This document shows positions 42,262-50,859 of a DNA stretch of 64,000 nt, one piece after another. The position numbers were made by a program, and so were the translations under genes. Numbering within the stretch: the first letter of the stretch is position 1; the number at the start of each line of letters is the position of its first letter. A model generated the notes under the pieces. That model was not told the DNA's origin. It made no database searches and worked only from the letters and a program-made list of their open reading frames with translations. The stretch is from Gemmatimonadaceae bacterium. Its GTDB lineage: Bacteria > Gemmatimonadota > Gemmatimonadetes > Gemmatimonadales > Gemmatimonadaceae. The stretch spans positions 124,001-188,000 of the forward strand of contig DASYSS010000050.1 of the NCBI GenBank assembly GCA_036003045.1, written 5' to 3'.

Positions 42262-42603
42262 GTGCCCTGCCCTCGGGGAGTGGGGTTTTCTCGGATGAAC
42301 GCGCGGCTCTCCGGCCGCCCCTCCGCGGCGTGCACGATCCGTTCTCACGCGGGTCCGGAAAAGCAATCCGCATCGCGTTCCGGCCCACGCAAAATCACCG
42401 CCCGGTCTGCTGCACCGGCGCCATGCCTGGTGCAATGTCGGTGCGTCACGATAACTGGCATTAAAGAAGTCTGTCTGATGGGACTGTCGCGCCCGCTCAT
42501 ACGCGCAAGTCGTCATGTGAGAGCGCGTTGACCGGCGCGCGCAGCTCAGCGCCGACGCCGCGTTGCGCCGCCGATCGGCCCGTCTAAAAGTCGATCACGT
42601 TTC
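42262..42603. other. 342-base gap, no gene seen
   Basis: Between the baeRF-type gene start and the cupin remnant I see no convincing coding sequence, tRNA or strong hairpin. It presumably holds the baeRF promoter and, formerly, the start of the cupin gene. Confidence 0.4.
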
Positions 42604-42965
42604 TTGCCGCCGCGGATCTTTCCGGCGGGTGCTCAGTTCGCCGTCGTCGAGGGCGACCCGAGCAAGGCTCGAGAAATGTTCACCATCCGGTTGCGATTTC
42701 CGAACGGCTACGTTCTTCCGCCTCATTTCCACCCGGCGGACGAATATGTGACGGTGCTCCAGGGAACCTTCCTCGCCGGTATGGGGCAGGATTCACGACG
42801 GACTCCCTCGTTTCGTACAGAGTCGACGACTTCGTCACGATGCCGGCGAACATGGCGCACTTCGCGAGCGCGCGTGCGCGGTGGGGATCCATTTTCGTCG
42901 CGCGTTGCGGCGAGGCCTCCTGCACGATGTCGCTTTTCGAATTCGACATTCGTGCTAGCGAGTAG
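42604..42965 (+). pseudogene. Cupin-domain protein, frameshifted and lacking a good start
   Basis: Two reading frames together spell one small cupin. Frame 1 (42604 to about 42786) gives FPAGAQFAVVEGDPSKAREM ... LPPHFHPADEYVTVLQGTFLAGMG, with the metal-binding HxHx(3)E group HFHPADE. The continuation VDDFVTMPANMAHFASARAR ... EFDIRASE, with the second-motif His, lies in another frame and stops at 42965. One missing base in the G run at 42783-42786 would restore LAGMGAGFTTDSL. No ATG/GTG start or ribosome site is found upstream (only TTG 42604). It is either a recent pseudogene or a base-calling error plus an unusual start. Confidence 0.75.
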
Positions 42966-43025
42966 AGACCGGCGGCGAGAGCGCAAAGCCGCGACGCCCG
43001 TCGATCCCGTTTCAGAGAGGCGCTT

Positions 43026-44831
43026 GTGACTTGGCGAATAGCCCGATTCTCTTCCGTGGCGGCGGCCCTGCTGGCCGTCGGGGCCTGTAGCGACGCGACG
43101 AGGTCGACGGAGGCTGCAAAGCCCCCTACACCGTTCATTGCCGCGGTCTCCGACCTGTCGCAACAGGCGATCGTGGACCATGTCGTCCCATCGAGTCCCG
43201 TTGTGCGCGTCACCGACAAGAACGGTCACCCACTGAGCGGAATCAACGTGGTGTTCAGCGACGGCGGGCCACAGAGACCCACGGTCGTCACGGGGGCCGA
43301 CGGCCTGGCCTCGATGACCTGGAAGTTGGCTCGATTCGCAGGCACGCAGACGATGACGGCCATGCTCTATTCCGCGTCGATGACGCCGCTCGCGGCCGAA
43401 GTCACGTTCGTCGCGACCGCGCTGCCGGATACGCTGGCCGCTCTCAACCCCGCGACAATCAAGAATCAGGCGGGCCTGCCGCTCCAGACGGCGGGGGTGG
43501 CCCCAGTCGTCGTCACCATAGACGAGTTCTCGAATGCCAAACCTGGCATCGAGGTGACGTTTGAGGTGACGGGCGGAGGATCCGTCACTCCGGCGCGGGT
43601 GGTCACCGACGCCGGCGGGCGCGCGACCGCGAACCTGTGGACGCTCGGCCCCGACGTCGGCGTCGACACGCTGATCGCTCGTGTCGCGAATGTTCCTCCG
43701 GTGTATTTCACGGTTCACGTGGGGCTCCCCTTCGCGGCGAAGGCGATCGTCTCGGGCGACGGGAATACCTGCGCGGTCTCGCTGGACGGCGACGTGTATT
43801 GCTGGGGTCTCAACACCCAGGGGCAGGTGAATCCGGGTGACCTGACGGGGGTGTTCACGGCTCCGCAGCGCGTTCCGCTGCCGGCCAAGGCCGTGAGCAT
43901 CGCCGGTGGTTATTCGCACACCTGCGCCATCTCGAACGAGTCGCCGCCGCAAGCGTACTGCTGGGGCTTGAATTCGACCGGGCAGGTCGGCGGCTCGGTC
44001 GCCAGGGCGTCCGAACCCTTCAGGGTCCCCGTGCCCGACGGCTTGGCTGCCGTGACGACCGGCTTGGCGCACAGCTGCGGCCTGACTCCTGGGGGCGTCG
44101 CGTATTGCTGGGGGCTCGGTACGTATGGCCAGCTCGGCACCGGCGTACTTACATCGTGCGCGGTCTCCGACCGCGGAGTGGGGAGCGCCGACTGCCTCGG
44201 TCCCCGGCCCGTGGCCGGCAATCTCCGGTTCGTTGCCATCGCCGCCGGCGTTTCGCACACCTGCGGTCTCCTCGCCACGGGACAGCTGTATTGCTGGGGA
44301 CTGAACACGAACGGCCAACTCGGGGCGTCGTCGGGCAGTCCGTGCTACGACTACAGCAACGACTATTACTACTACTACTATTACGGGCCCCAGCCCGTCG
44401 CCTGCGCGCCGTCGCCCCAGCTCGTTCCGGGAGCGCCGGCATACTGGTCGGTGGCCGCCGGGTCGGACACGTGTGCGCTCACCCAGTCGGGAGCGGTCGC
44501 GTGCTACGGAGCGCCACAAGGGTCAGTCTCGAGCGCGACGGCGTTCACGAGCCTCACGTCGGACGCCAACTGCGGTATCCGCGTCGACGGCAGCGCCTAC
44601 TGCTGGAGCCAGGCCTTCGACGCGCCATCGGCCAGCTTCGCTCAGCCGGCGCCGATTGCCAGCGGGTTCGCATTCTCGGCCATCACGGCGACACAGAGCC
44701 ACCGGTGCGGTATTCGGCAAGGCAGCGGCACCGTGCTCTGCTGGGGAGCGAATGACGTGGGGCAGCTGGGCAACGGCACCCAGTCTCGCGGCATCGCCCC
44801 CTCGCTCGTTCTCGGTCCCCCGAACCCCTAA
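43026..44831 (+). CDS. Lipoprotein with Ig-like domains and a seven-bladed RCC1-like propeller
   Basis: This is a 601-residue surface lipoprotein starting at GTG 43026. The lipobox is VGAC (Cys21). Two Ig-like (Big-1 type) domains occupy about 40-235. Seven RCC1-like repeats follow, each with an H-T-C-(A/G)-(I/L) strand and a Y-C-W-G strand (HTCAIS...YCWGLN, HSCGLT...YCWGLG and so on), so every blade has a cysteine pair. Insertions after blades 3 and 4 add further cysteine pairs; the second contains seven consecutive tyrosines (codons 44364-44384). Outer-surface binding or adhesion is plausible; no enzyme site is seen. It is followed after 15 bases by the arylsulfotransferase-like gene. Confidence 0.88.
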   Translation: MTWRIARFSSVAAALLAVGACSDATRSTEAAKPPTPFIAAVSDLSQQAIVDHVVPSSPVVRVTDKNGHPLSGINVVFSDGGPQRPTVVTGADGLASMTWKLARFAGTQTMTAMLYSASMTPLAAEVTFVATALPDTLAALNPATIKNQAGLPLQTAGVAPVVVTIDEFSNAKPGIEVTFEVTGGGSVTPARVVTDAGGRATANLWTLGPDVGVDTLIARVANVPPVYFTVHVGLPFAAKAIVSGDGNTCAVSLDGDVYCWGLNTQGQVNPGDLTGVFTAPQRVPLPAKAVSIAGGYSHTCAISNESPPQAYCWGLNSTGQVGGSVARASEPFRVPVPDGLAAVTTGLAHSCGLTPGGVAYCWGLGTYGQLGTGVLTSCAVSDRGVGSADCLGPRPVAGNLRFVAIAAGVSHTCGLLATGQLYCWGLNTNGQLGASSGSPCYDYSNDYYYYYYYGPQPVACAPSPQLVPGAPAYWSVAAGSDTCALTQSGAVACYGAPQGSVSSATAFTSLTSDANCGIRVDGSAYCWSQAFDAPSASFAQPAPIASGFAFSAITATQSHRCGIRQGSGTVLCWGANDVGQLGNGTQSRGIAPSLVLGPPNP

Positions 44832-44846
44832 CGGCGGTTGCCCACC

Positions 44847-46313
44847 GTGTCCCTCCGTCCAGCCCTGCTCTGCCTCGCGACGGCCATCGCGGCCTGCGGC
44901 GACGACACAACGCAGGCGACCGCACCTGCCGCTCCCACTCCGCAGCCGCCCAGCATTTCCGCTGTCGTCGTCTCCGCGAACCCGAACAGCGCCATTTCGT
45001 TCACCGTCGCCGTCACCACGGACCGCGCGGACTCGATTCGCATCCGCTATGAGTCGGCCGACGACACGAGCCAGGCGACGCCGTTCTATCGCGTCGCCTC
45101 GCATGCGGCGACGGCGGTCGTCGTCGTCGGTCTTCGGGCGTCGACCACGTACACACTCGTCGCCGAGGCGATCGGGCAAGGCGGGCGCGTCGTTTCGACG
45201 TCGCAGTCGGCCGCCACGGGCGAGCTTCCGCCTGCGCTTCAGACGCTTCATCTCACCGGCAGCGGCAGCCCGTCAGCGGGATACACGCTCGTCGCGCCGC
45301 TCTTCGCCGACACCTCGATGACCGCGGACGGGTTCCTCGTCGCGTTCGACCAACTCGGCGTCATCCGCTGGTACCATCGCTTCCCCGGCGCCTGGCCGGT
45401 CGAAGCCAAACAGCAACCCAACGGCCACATCACGGTGTACGTCGGACGCTCGTACGGCTGGCAACCGACCACCGGCGCCTACGTCGAGCTGACCGCCGGG
45501 GGCGAGGTCGCGCGCAGCTTCGCCGTCGCGAACGGGTATTTCACGGATCCTCATGAGCTACTTCTGAGCTTCCGCGACACCGTGGTGACGGCGGCCCATT
45601 TGATCGGCTACGACGTGCAGACGTTCGACCTCACCAGCGTCGGCGGGCCACCCCACGCGCGCCTCGCGGTGCACACCATCGAGCGGCACGACGCGGCCGG
45701 CGCCTTGACGTTCCGGTGGAGCGCGGGCTCCCTGTTCTCGATCGGCGACTGGCCGCTGCCGAATCCGAACGCCGCGGACCTCGAGCATCCCAGCTCGCTG
45801 GCGGTCGATTCGGACGGCGGATACGTCGTGTCGTTCCAGGGCATGGACGAGGTCACGAAGATCGATTCGACGACCGGCGCGCTCGTGTGGCGCCTCGGCG
45901 GGCGCCACAACCAGTTCGCGATCCGCGACGATCCCCTGAACGGGTTTCGGGGTCAGCACGACGTGCAGGTATTGGCGAACGGCGACCTGCTCATGCTCGA
46001 CGACCACTTCCGCGGCGTCCCCGCGCCGGCGCGCGCGGTCGAGTATGCGCTCGACACACGCAACATGGTGGCGCGGATGGTGTGGCAATACCAGCCGTCT
46101 CCCCCAGTCATCAGTCCGATCATGGGGTCCGCACAGCGTCTAGCGGACGGATCGACGCTCGTGGGCTTCGGCGCGGCCGGCCAAGTGGACGAGGTGGGCA
46201 GCGACGGTACGGTCCGTTGGAGCGCGAGCCTGAGGTTCGACGCGGCTGCCTCAGCCGTTCCGTTTTATCGAGCGATTCGACTGCGGTCGCTCTACGAGGC
46301 GAAATCTCCCTAA
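44847..46313 (+). CDS. Arylsulfotransferase (ASST)-like lipoprotein
   Basis: This is a lipoprotein of about 488 residues starting at GTG 44847 (a TTG three codons earlier is also in frame). The lipobox is IAAC. A fibronectin/Ig-like domain (about 35-130) precedes a six-bladed propeller of the arylsulfotransferase_2 kind: GVIRWYHRFPG, DPHELLLS, LEHPSSLAVDSDGGYVVSFQGMDEVTKID, NGFRGQHDVQVLANGDLLMLDDHF, and GSAQRLADGSTLVGFGAAGQVDEV. Periplasmic ASST moves sulfate between phenols through a catalytic His. Several histidines are conserved in place, but activity is not certain. It is probably cotranscribed with the RCC1-like lipoprotein. Confidence 0.85.
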   Translation: MSLRPALLCLATAIAACGDDTTQATAPAAPTPQPPSISAVVVSANPNSAISFTVAVTTDRADSIRIRYESADDTSQATPFYRVASHAATAVVVVGLRASTTYTLVAEAIGQGGRVVSTSQSAATGELPPALQTLHLTGSGSPSAGYTLVAPLFADTSMTADGFLVAFDQLGVIRWYHRFPGAWPVEAKQQPNGHITVYVGRSYGWQPTTGAYVELTAGGEVARSFAVANGYFTDPHELLLSFRDTVVTAAHLIGYDVQTFDLTSVGGPPHARLAVHTIERHDAAGALTFRWSAGSLFSIGDWPLPNPNAADLEHPSSLAVDSDGGYVVSFQGMDEVTKIDSTTGALVWRLGGRHNQFAIRDDPLNGFRGQHDVQVLANGDLLMLDDHFRGVPAPARAVEYALDTRNMVARMVWQYQPSPPVISPIMGSAQRLADGSTLVGFGAAGQVDEVGSDGTVRWSASLRFDAAASAVPFYRAIRLRSLYEAKSP

Positions 46314-46388
46314 CCAGTGTCGGAGTCGTCGCCACGCGAAAGGGCCGTCCCCCTTTCCGCGGCGAGACCGGTCTCATATTCTGAACGA

Positions 46389-46607
46389 ATGCGCCCGTTC
46401 GAATTGTTGCCGGACCCGCAAGTAAGTCGCGAGCGGGCTTACGTCGTCGACCTCGACTCGATCGTCTTGATGAGCGAAGTCCCCGGCGCCAGGGAGTGGC
46501 ACGTCGAGTTTTCGTCGGGGAGCTACCTGAATCTGACCGAGGACGAATACGACCAGATGCTTGCCGCGTGGACGCAAGGTGAGCGCGTCGACGGCTCTTT
46601 CGCCTAG
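46389..46607 (+). CDS. Small conserved-looking protein, 72 residues
   Basis: This product has strong coding bias, starting MRPFELLPDPQVSRERAYVV. It forms alternating strands (DSIVLMSEVPG, WHVEFSSGSYLNL) and ends in a helix (TEDEYDQMLAAWTQG), suggesting a small alpha/beta fold of the kind found in peptide-binding or regulatory proteins. No ribosome site is clear. I do not recognise a family. It precedes the SNF2 helicase by 46 bases. Confidence 0.6.
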   Translation: MRPFELLPDPQVSRERAYVVDLDSIVLMSEVPGAREWHVEFSSGSYLNLTEDEYDQMLAAWTQGERVDGSFA

Positions 46608-46653
46608 ACGAGGCATGGCAGGCAGACTCGTCACCGCCGTCTAAAGAACATCC

Positions 46654-49362
46654 TTGCCCTCGACCGAGCGGCGGCTCGTCTACATCATCGACGCGCCAGC
46701 GACGTGGCAAAGCGTGGGCATCGTCGCGGAGATTGCCACCGAGCACCGAAGGCTCGACGGGTCGTGGGAGCTACCGACGTCGCTGCCGGCGTCGGCGTTC
46801 GAGCTTCGCGGCTCCGCGATCGAAGCGACGCTCCGGCACGCGTGCGAGGCCGGGCGCTGCCGGATTCGGACCGCGGCCGACGAACGGCCGACGCAGTCCC
46901 TACGCTGGGATGACGAGCCGCCGTGGCAGCTCCGGGTCCACGTGGCACGCGAAGAGCCTGAACGCTACGTCATCACCGGCGGACTCCATCGCGGCGCTGT
47001 CGAGATGCCGATCGCCGAATCGGCGCTCGTGCACTGGGAAGGATGGGTGATCGCGCGGGGCACCATCGCGCGCCTCGATTTCAACGGTGCGTTCGCGATC
47101 GCGGCACTTTTTCGCAACACGGGGCACATCGCCGTAAGCCGCGAGGAGCTTTCGGAGTTTCTCGCCGCGTTCAACACGCTGCCGCGTGTCCCGCCCATCG
47201 ACCTTCCCCATGGCGTTCCGGTCACGGAGGTCTACGCTGCTCCGATACCGGCCCTGAAAGTCCTGCCGCCCCCGCTCTCGCTCCGAAAAGTTCGTCGCCT
47301 GGCCACGGGCTTTCGCTACGGTCCGTTGGAAATCACGGGGGCCGAGCGAACGCCAACGGTGTTCGACGCCGACACACGCACCGTGCACTATCGGGACTTC
47401 GCCGCCGAAGCCGCCGCGCGCGCGCGACTCGCGTCGCACGGCGTGAAGCAGGAATCGGGGGGGGACGTCGAGCTGGGCGAACCCACCCTGGTGATCCCCG
47501 CCCGCAAGCTCGGCGCGCTCGTCGCCGATGTCGTGCGTGCCGGCTGGCAGGTCGACGCCGGCGGCGCGGAGTATCGCAGTCCCGGACCGACACGAGCAAT
47601 CGTACGGTCGGGCATCGACTGGTTCGAGCTCGACGCCGGCGTGAAGTTCGGGGAGGTCGAGGTCTCGCTCTCCGAGCTGCTCGAGGCGCGGCGAGCGGGT
47701 GCGACGAGCATCCTCCTCCCCGACGGCGCGTTTGGCCTTCTCCCATTGGAGTGGCTGGCCCGATTGGGGCCGCTCACCGCCGGCGGGAAGTCGGTCGGTG
47801 GAGTCATCCGCTATCGACCGTCGCAAATCGCGTTGCTCGACGCGCTGTTGGACGCTGTGCCCGAGGCGAACGTCGACGCGACGTTCGAGAAGGCGCGCGC
47901 CGAGCTGCGCACGTTCGAACAGGTGCGCGCCGTGGACGCCGGGCCGGACTTCAGCGGCACGCTGCGCGCCTATCAGCGTGAAGGCCTCGGCTGGTTGGAC
48001 TTTCTCCGCCGATTCGGCCTCGGGGGATGTCTCGCCGACGACATGGGCCTCGGCAAAACGGTGCAGGTGCTCGCGCTGCTCGACGTGGTGCGCGAATCGC
48101 CCGACGCGCGGCGGCGTCCCTCGATCGTCGTCGTGCCGCGATCGCTCGTCTTCAACTGGATGCGCGAGGCGGAGCGTTTTGCGCCACGACTCCGAGTGCT
48201 CGACTTCACGGGCAGCACGCGCCGTCTGAGCTCGATCAATTCCGAGACGGTCGACGTCGTCATCACGACGTACGGCACGCTGCGTCGCGATGCCGCCGCA
48301 CTCGCGGCCATTCGGTTCGACTACGCGATCCTCGACGAGGCCCAGGCGATCAAGAATCCCGACTCCGGCGCGGCCAAGGCGGCGCGGCTGCTCACCGCGA
48401 GCCACCGACTGGCGATGACCGGAACGCCGATCGAGAACCGCGTCGAGGAGCTGTGGAGCCTATTCGAGTTCTTGAATCCCGGAATGCTCGGATCGGCATC
48501 GGGGTTTTCCGAGCTCGTCCGCCTGACCGAGATGGACGGGGCACCTTCGCCGGCTCCCTCGGCACCGCGCGATCTTCTCGCGCGGGCGCTGCGACCCGTC
48601 ATTCTGCGACGCACGAAGGAACAGGTCGCGCAGGACCTTCCGCCGCGCACCGAACAGACGTTGAAAGTCGTGCTCCAAGGTGAACAGCGCGCCTTCTATG
48701 ACGGGCTGCTCGCGTCATACCGTCACAGCATTCTCGAGCAGGTCGACCGCATGGGGATCGGAAGGGTCCGGATGCACGTGCTCGAGGCGTTGTTGCGGCT
48801 GCGCCAGGCCGCTTGCCACGCGGGGCTCGTCGACCCGCGCATGATCGACGCGCCGAGTGCGAAGCTCGATGCTCTGCTCCCGCGGCTGGAGGAGATCACG
48901 GAGCAAGGACACAAGGCGCTCGTGTTCTCACAATTCACGTCCTTTCTCGCGCTCGCCCGCGACCGTTTGGATGCCGCCGGCATTCCATATGAGTACCTCG
49001 ACGGGCAGGTGCGCGACCGGCAGGTGCGCGTCGATCGGTTCCAGTCGGACCCGGCGTGTCCACTCTTTCTCATCAGCCTCAAGGCCGGCGGCCACGGCCT
49101 CAATCTCACGGCGGCGGACTACGTGTTTCTCCTCGATCCCTGGTGGAATCCGGCCGTCGAGGCACAGGCAATCGATCGCGCGCACCGGATCGGTCAGACG
49201 CGGAGCGTGCTCGCGACGCGGCTGGTGGCGCGCGACACCGTCGAGGAGAAGATCCTCGATCTCCAGGCGACGAAGCGCGCACTCGCCGACGCGATTCTGG
49301 GGCAGGATCAGGGCGTGCTGGCGGGCATTGGCCGGGAGGAATTGGAAGCGCTCCTCTCGTAG
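46654..49362 (+). CDS. SNF2-family DNA-dependent ATPase/helicase
   Basis: This 902-residue protein appears to start at TTG 46654. The N-terminal 430 residues are variable and form the kind of beta-rich SWIM/SNF2-associated region seen in bacterial HepA-type proteins. The C-terminal half is a complete SNF2 motor: motif I DDMGLGKT (about 464-471), DEAQ box (about 560, DEAQAIKN), motif III MTGTPIENR, motif IV LVFSQFTSFL, motif V SLKAGGHGLNLTAADYVFLLDPWWNPAVE and motif VI QAIDRAHRIGQTR. It probably remodels protein-DNA or RNA polymerase complexes; no methylase or nuclease partner is present nearby. Confidence 0.95.
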   Translation: MPSTERRLVYIIDAPATWQSVGIVAEIATEHRRLDGSWELPTSLPASAFELRGSAIEATLRHACEAGRCRIRTAADERPTQSLRWDDEPPWQLRVHVAREEPERYVITGGLHRGAVEMPIAESALVHWEGWVIARGTIARLDFNGAFAIAALFRNTGHIAVSREELSEFLAAFNTLPRVPPIDLPHGVPVTEVYAAPIPALKVLPPPLSLRKVRRLATGFRYGPLEITGAERTPTVFDADTRTVHYRDFAAEAAARARLASHGVKQESGGDVELGEPTLVIPARKLGALVADVVRAGWQVDAGGAEYRSPGPTRAIVRSGIDWFELDAGVKFGEVEVSLSELLEARRAGATSILLPDGAFGLLPLEWLARLGPLTAGGKSVGGVIRYRPSQIALLDALLDAVPEANVDATFEKARAELRTFEQVRAVDAGPDFSGTLRAYQREGLGWLDFLRRFGLGGCLADDMGLGKTVQVLALLDVVRESPDARRRPSIVVVPRSLVFNWMREAERFAPRLRVLDFTGSTRRLSSINSETVDVVITTYGTLRRDAAALAAIRFDYAILDEAQAIKNPDSGAAKAARLLTASHRLAMTGTPIENRVEELWSLFEFLNPGMLGSASGFSELVRLTEMDGAPSPAPSAPRDLLARALRPVILRRTKEQVAQDLPPRTEQTLKVVLQGEQRAFYDGLLASYRHSILEQVDRMGIGRVRMHVLEALLRLRQAACHAGLVDPRMIDAPSAKLDALLPRLEEITEQGHKALVFSQFTSFLALARDRLDAAGIPYEYLDGQVRDRQVRVDRFQSDPACPLFLISLKAGGHGLNLTAADYVFLLDPWWNPAVEAQAIDRAHRIGQTRSVLATRLVARDTVEEKILDLQATKRALADAILGQDQGVLAGIGREELEALLS

Positions 49363-49539
49363 GGAGATTCATCGCTCGTCTTCGGTCTCCGCACGCCGCC
49401 ACCGTACTCGTTCCAGATCTCCGCACGTCGACGAGGCCGACAAACAATGCGCTTTTCGGCGATCGGCGTCTATTTATGTGACGGAGAATCAAAACAGCCC
49501 TCGTCCAGCCGCCCCCACGACCTCCACACCAAATCGACA

Positions 49540-50187
49540 ATGCTCTTGTCCCCGGTCGAAGTCCGAATCCTCGGCGCGCTCGTCGAGAAGGAAGCGACCA
49601 CACCGGACAACTACCCGCTCTCGCTGAACGCGCTGACCAGCGCGTGCAATCAGACGTCGAACCGTGAACCGGTCATGGACCTCGACGAAACCGCGGTGCG
49701 TAACGCGGTCAACTCCTTGCGCCAACAGTCGCTCGTTCGCGCCGTGCAGCACAGCGGCTCCCGCGTCATGAAGTTCCAGCACCTCATCAACGAGCGTTTG
49801 GACCTCGACGCCCCGGCGCTGGGCGTGATGTGCGTGTTGATGCTCCGCGGTCCGCAGACGAGTGGAGAGATTCGCGGACGCACGAATCGCCTGGCCGAGT
49901 TCGCGAGTGTGGGTGACGTCGAGACGGTGCTTGAGTCGCTGAGCGGCCAAGGACTCGTCGTCCAACTCGCTCGGCGGCCGGGGCAGAAGGAAACTCGATA
50001 TGCGCATCTGCTCTCGGGAGCACCGGCGGCCGACGCCGCTGACGACGCCGAGTCTCCAACTGAGCCCGCGCCCGCGGCACGCGACGTGGACCGCATCGCG
50101 TCGCTCGAGACTGCCGTCGTTGATCTGCGCGCTGAGTTGGCGGACCTGCGCGCCAAGCTCGAGGGTCTCCTGCGGCAGTTCGAGTAG
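49540..50187 (+). CDS. yceH: YceH/DUF480 family protein
   Basis: This 215-residue protein has two winged-helix halves. The first has the DUF480 signature LSPVEVRILGALVEKEATTPDNYPLSLNALTSACNQTSNREPVM, followed by a helix with RNAVNSLRQQSLVRAV. The second wing domain includes ALGVMCVLMLRGPQTSGEIRGRTNRL. The protein ends in a charged coiled-coil (SLETAVVDLRAELADLRAKLE) that could allow oligomerisation. The ATG at 49540 begins directly at the conserved N-terminus. The role in the cell is not established. It converges on serB with a nine-base gap. Confidence 0.92.
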   Translation: MLLSPVEVRILGALVEKEATTPDNYPLSLNALTSACNQTSNREPVMDLDETAVRNAVNSLRQQSLVRAVQHSGSRVMKFQHLINERLDLDAPALGVMCVLMLRGPQTSGEIRGRTNRLAEFASVGDVETVLESLSGQGLVVQLARRPGQKETRYAHLLSGAPAADAADDAESPTEPAPAARDVDRIASLETAVVDLRAELADLRAKLEGLLRQFE

Positions 50188-50196
50188 GCGGGCGAC

Positions 50197-50859
50197 CTAT
50201 TCGACGACCAGTAGCCGCTCGAGCTCCGCAAACGACGCCACGCTCGCGTCGGCACCAGCGACGACGTTCGATCGGCTCGCGAACCCCGTGAATGCGACGA
50301 ACCGATCGGCGGCGGCGCGCATCGCGAGGTCGGTGGCGCCGTCGCCCACGGCGACGATCGGACGTTCCAGGCGCAGCGACGCGACGACGTCTCGCTTGCC
50401 GTCTCCTCGCGTGAGCGGAGCCTCGGCGTCATGTCGCAGATACGTGCCCGTGGAGTCGGGCTCGATCGCCACGGCGTGAAGATCCTCCGGAATCACACCG
50501 ACGTGCCGCGCGAGGGGCAACAAGGCTTGTCGCAGTCCGCCGCTCACGAGTACGACGTGCACCCCGGCGTCGCGCACTCGGGCAATCGTCACGACCGCGC
50601 CCGGAGCGACCGCGTCGATGTACGCCCGCGCAAGCGCGTCGAGGTCGTCGCGGGTGGGCCTGATACGCTCGAGCCGCAACGCGTACACATCTTCCAGCCG
50701 CACCCGGCCCTCCATGGCTTCCCGCGTCAGCGCCGAGACTTGCTGCGCGACCTCGGGCCCGCGGCGGGCGGCGAGCCAATCGATTCCTTCGATCCCGACC
50801 ACCGTCGAGTCGACGTCCAGCACGAGCGAGCGGCAGCGCGCATGCGGCGGCTCGCTCAT
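50197..50859 (-). CDS. serB: Phosphoserine phosphatase (HAD family)
   Basis: This 220-residue HAD hydrolase performs the last step of serine synthesis, phosphoserine to serine. Motif I is LDVDSTVV (catalytic Asp plus the general-acid Asp), motif II is LVSGG, the Lys of motif III lies in GDGKRDVV, and motif IV is VGDGATDLAM, all in the order found in SerB. A helical cap lies between motifs I and II (REAMEGRVRLEDVYALRLERI). Its start overlaps the serA stop as ATGA, so the two enzymes are made together. No regulatory ACT domain is attached. Confidence 0.92.
   Translation of the reverse strand: MSEPPHARCRSLVLDVDSTVVGIEGIDWLAARRGPEVAQQVSALTREAMEGRVRLEDVYALRLERIRPTRDDLDALARAYIDAVAPGAVVTIARVRDAGVHVVLVSGGLRQALLPLARHVGVIPEDLHAVAIEPDSTGTYLRHDAEAPLTRGDGKRDVVASLRLERPIVAVGDGATDLAMRAAADRFVAFTGFASRSNVVAGADASVASFAELERLLVVE

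Noticed and set aside
43026-46313. The lipoprotein pair as a polysaccharide-utilisation or secretion system
   Set aside because: No SusC/SusD pair, secretion ATPase or sortase is nearby; the genes are simply two adjacent exported lipoproteins.
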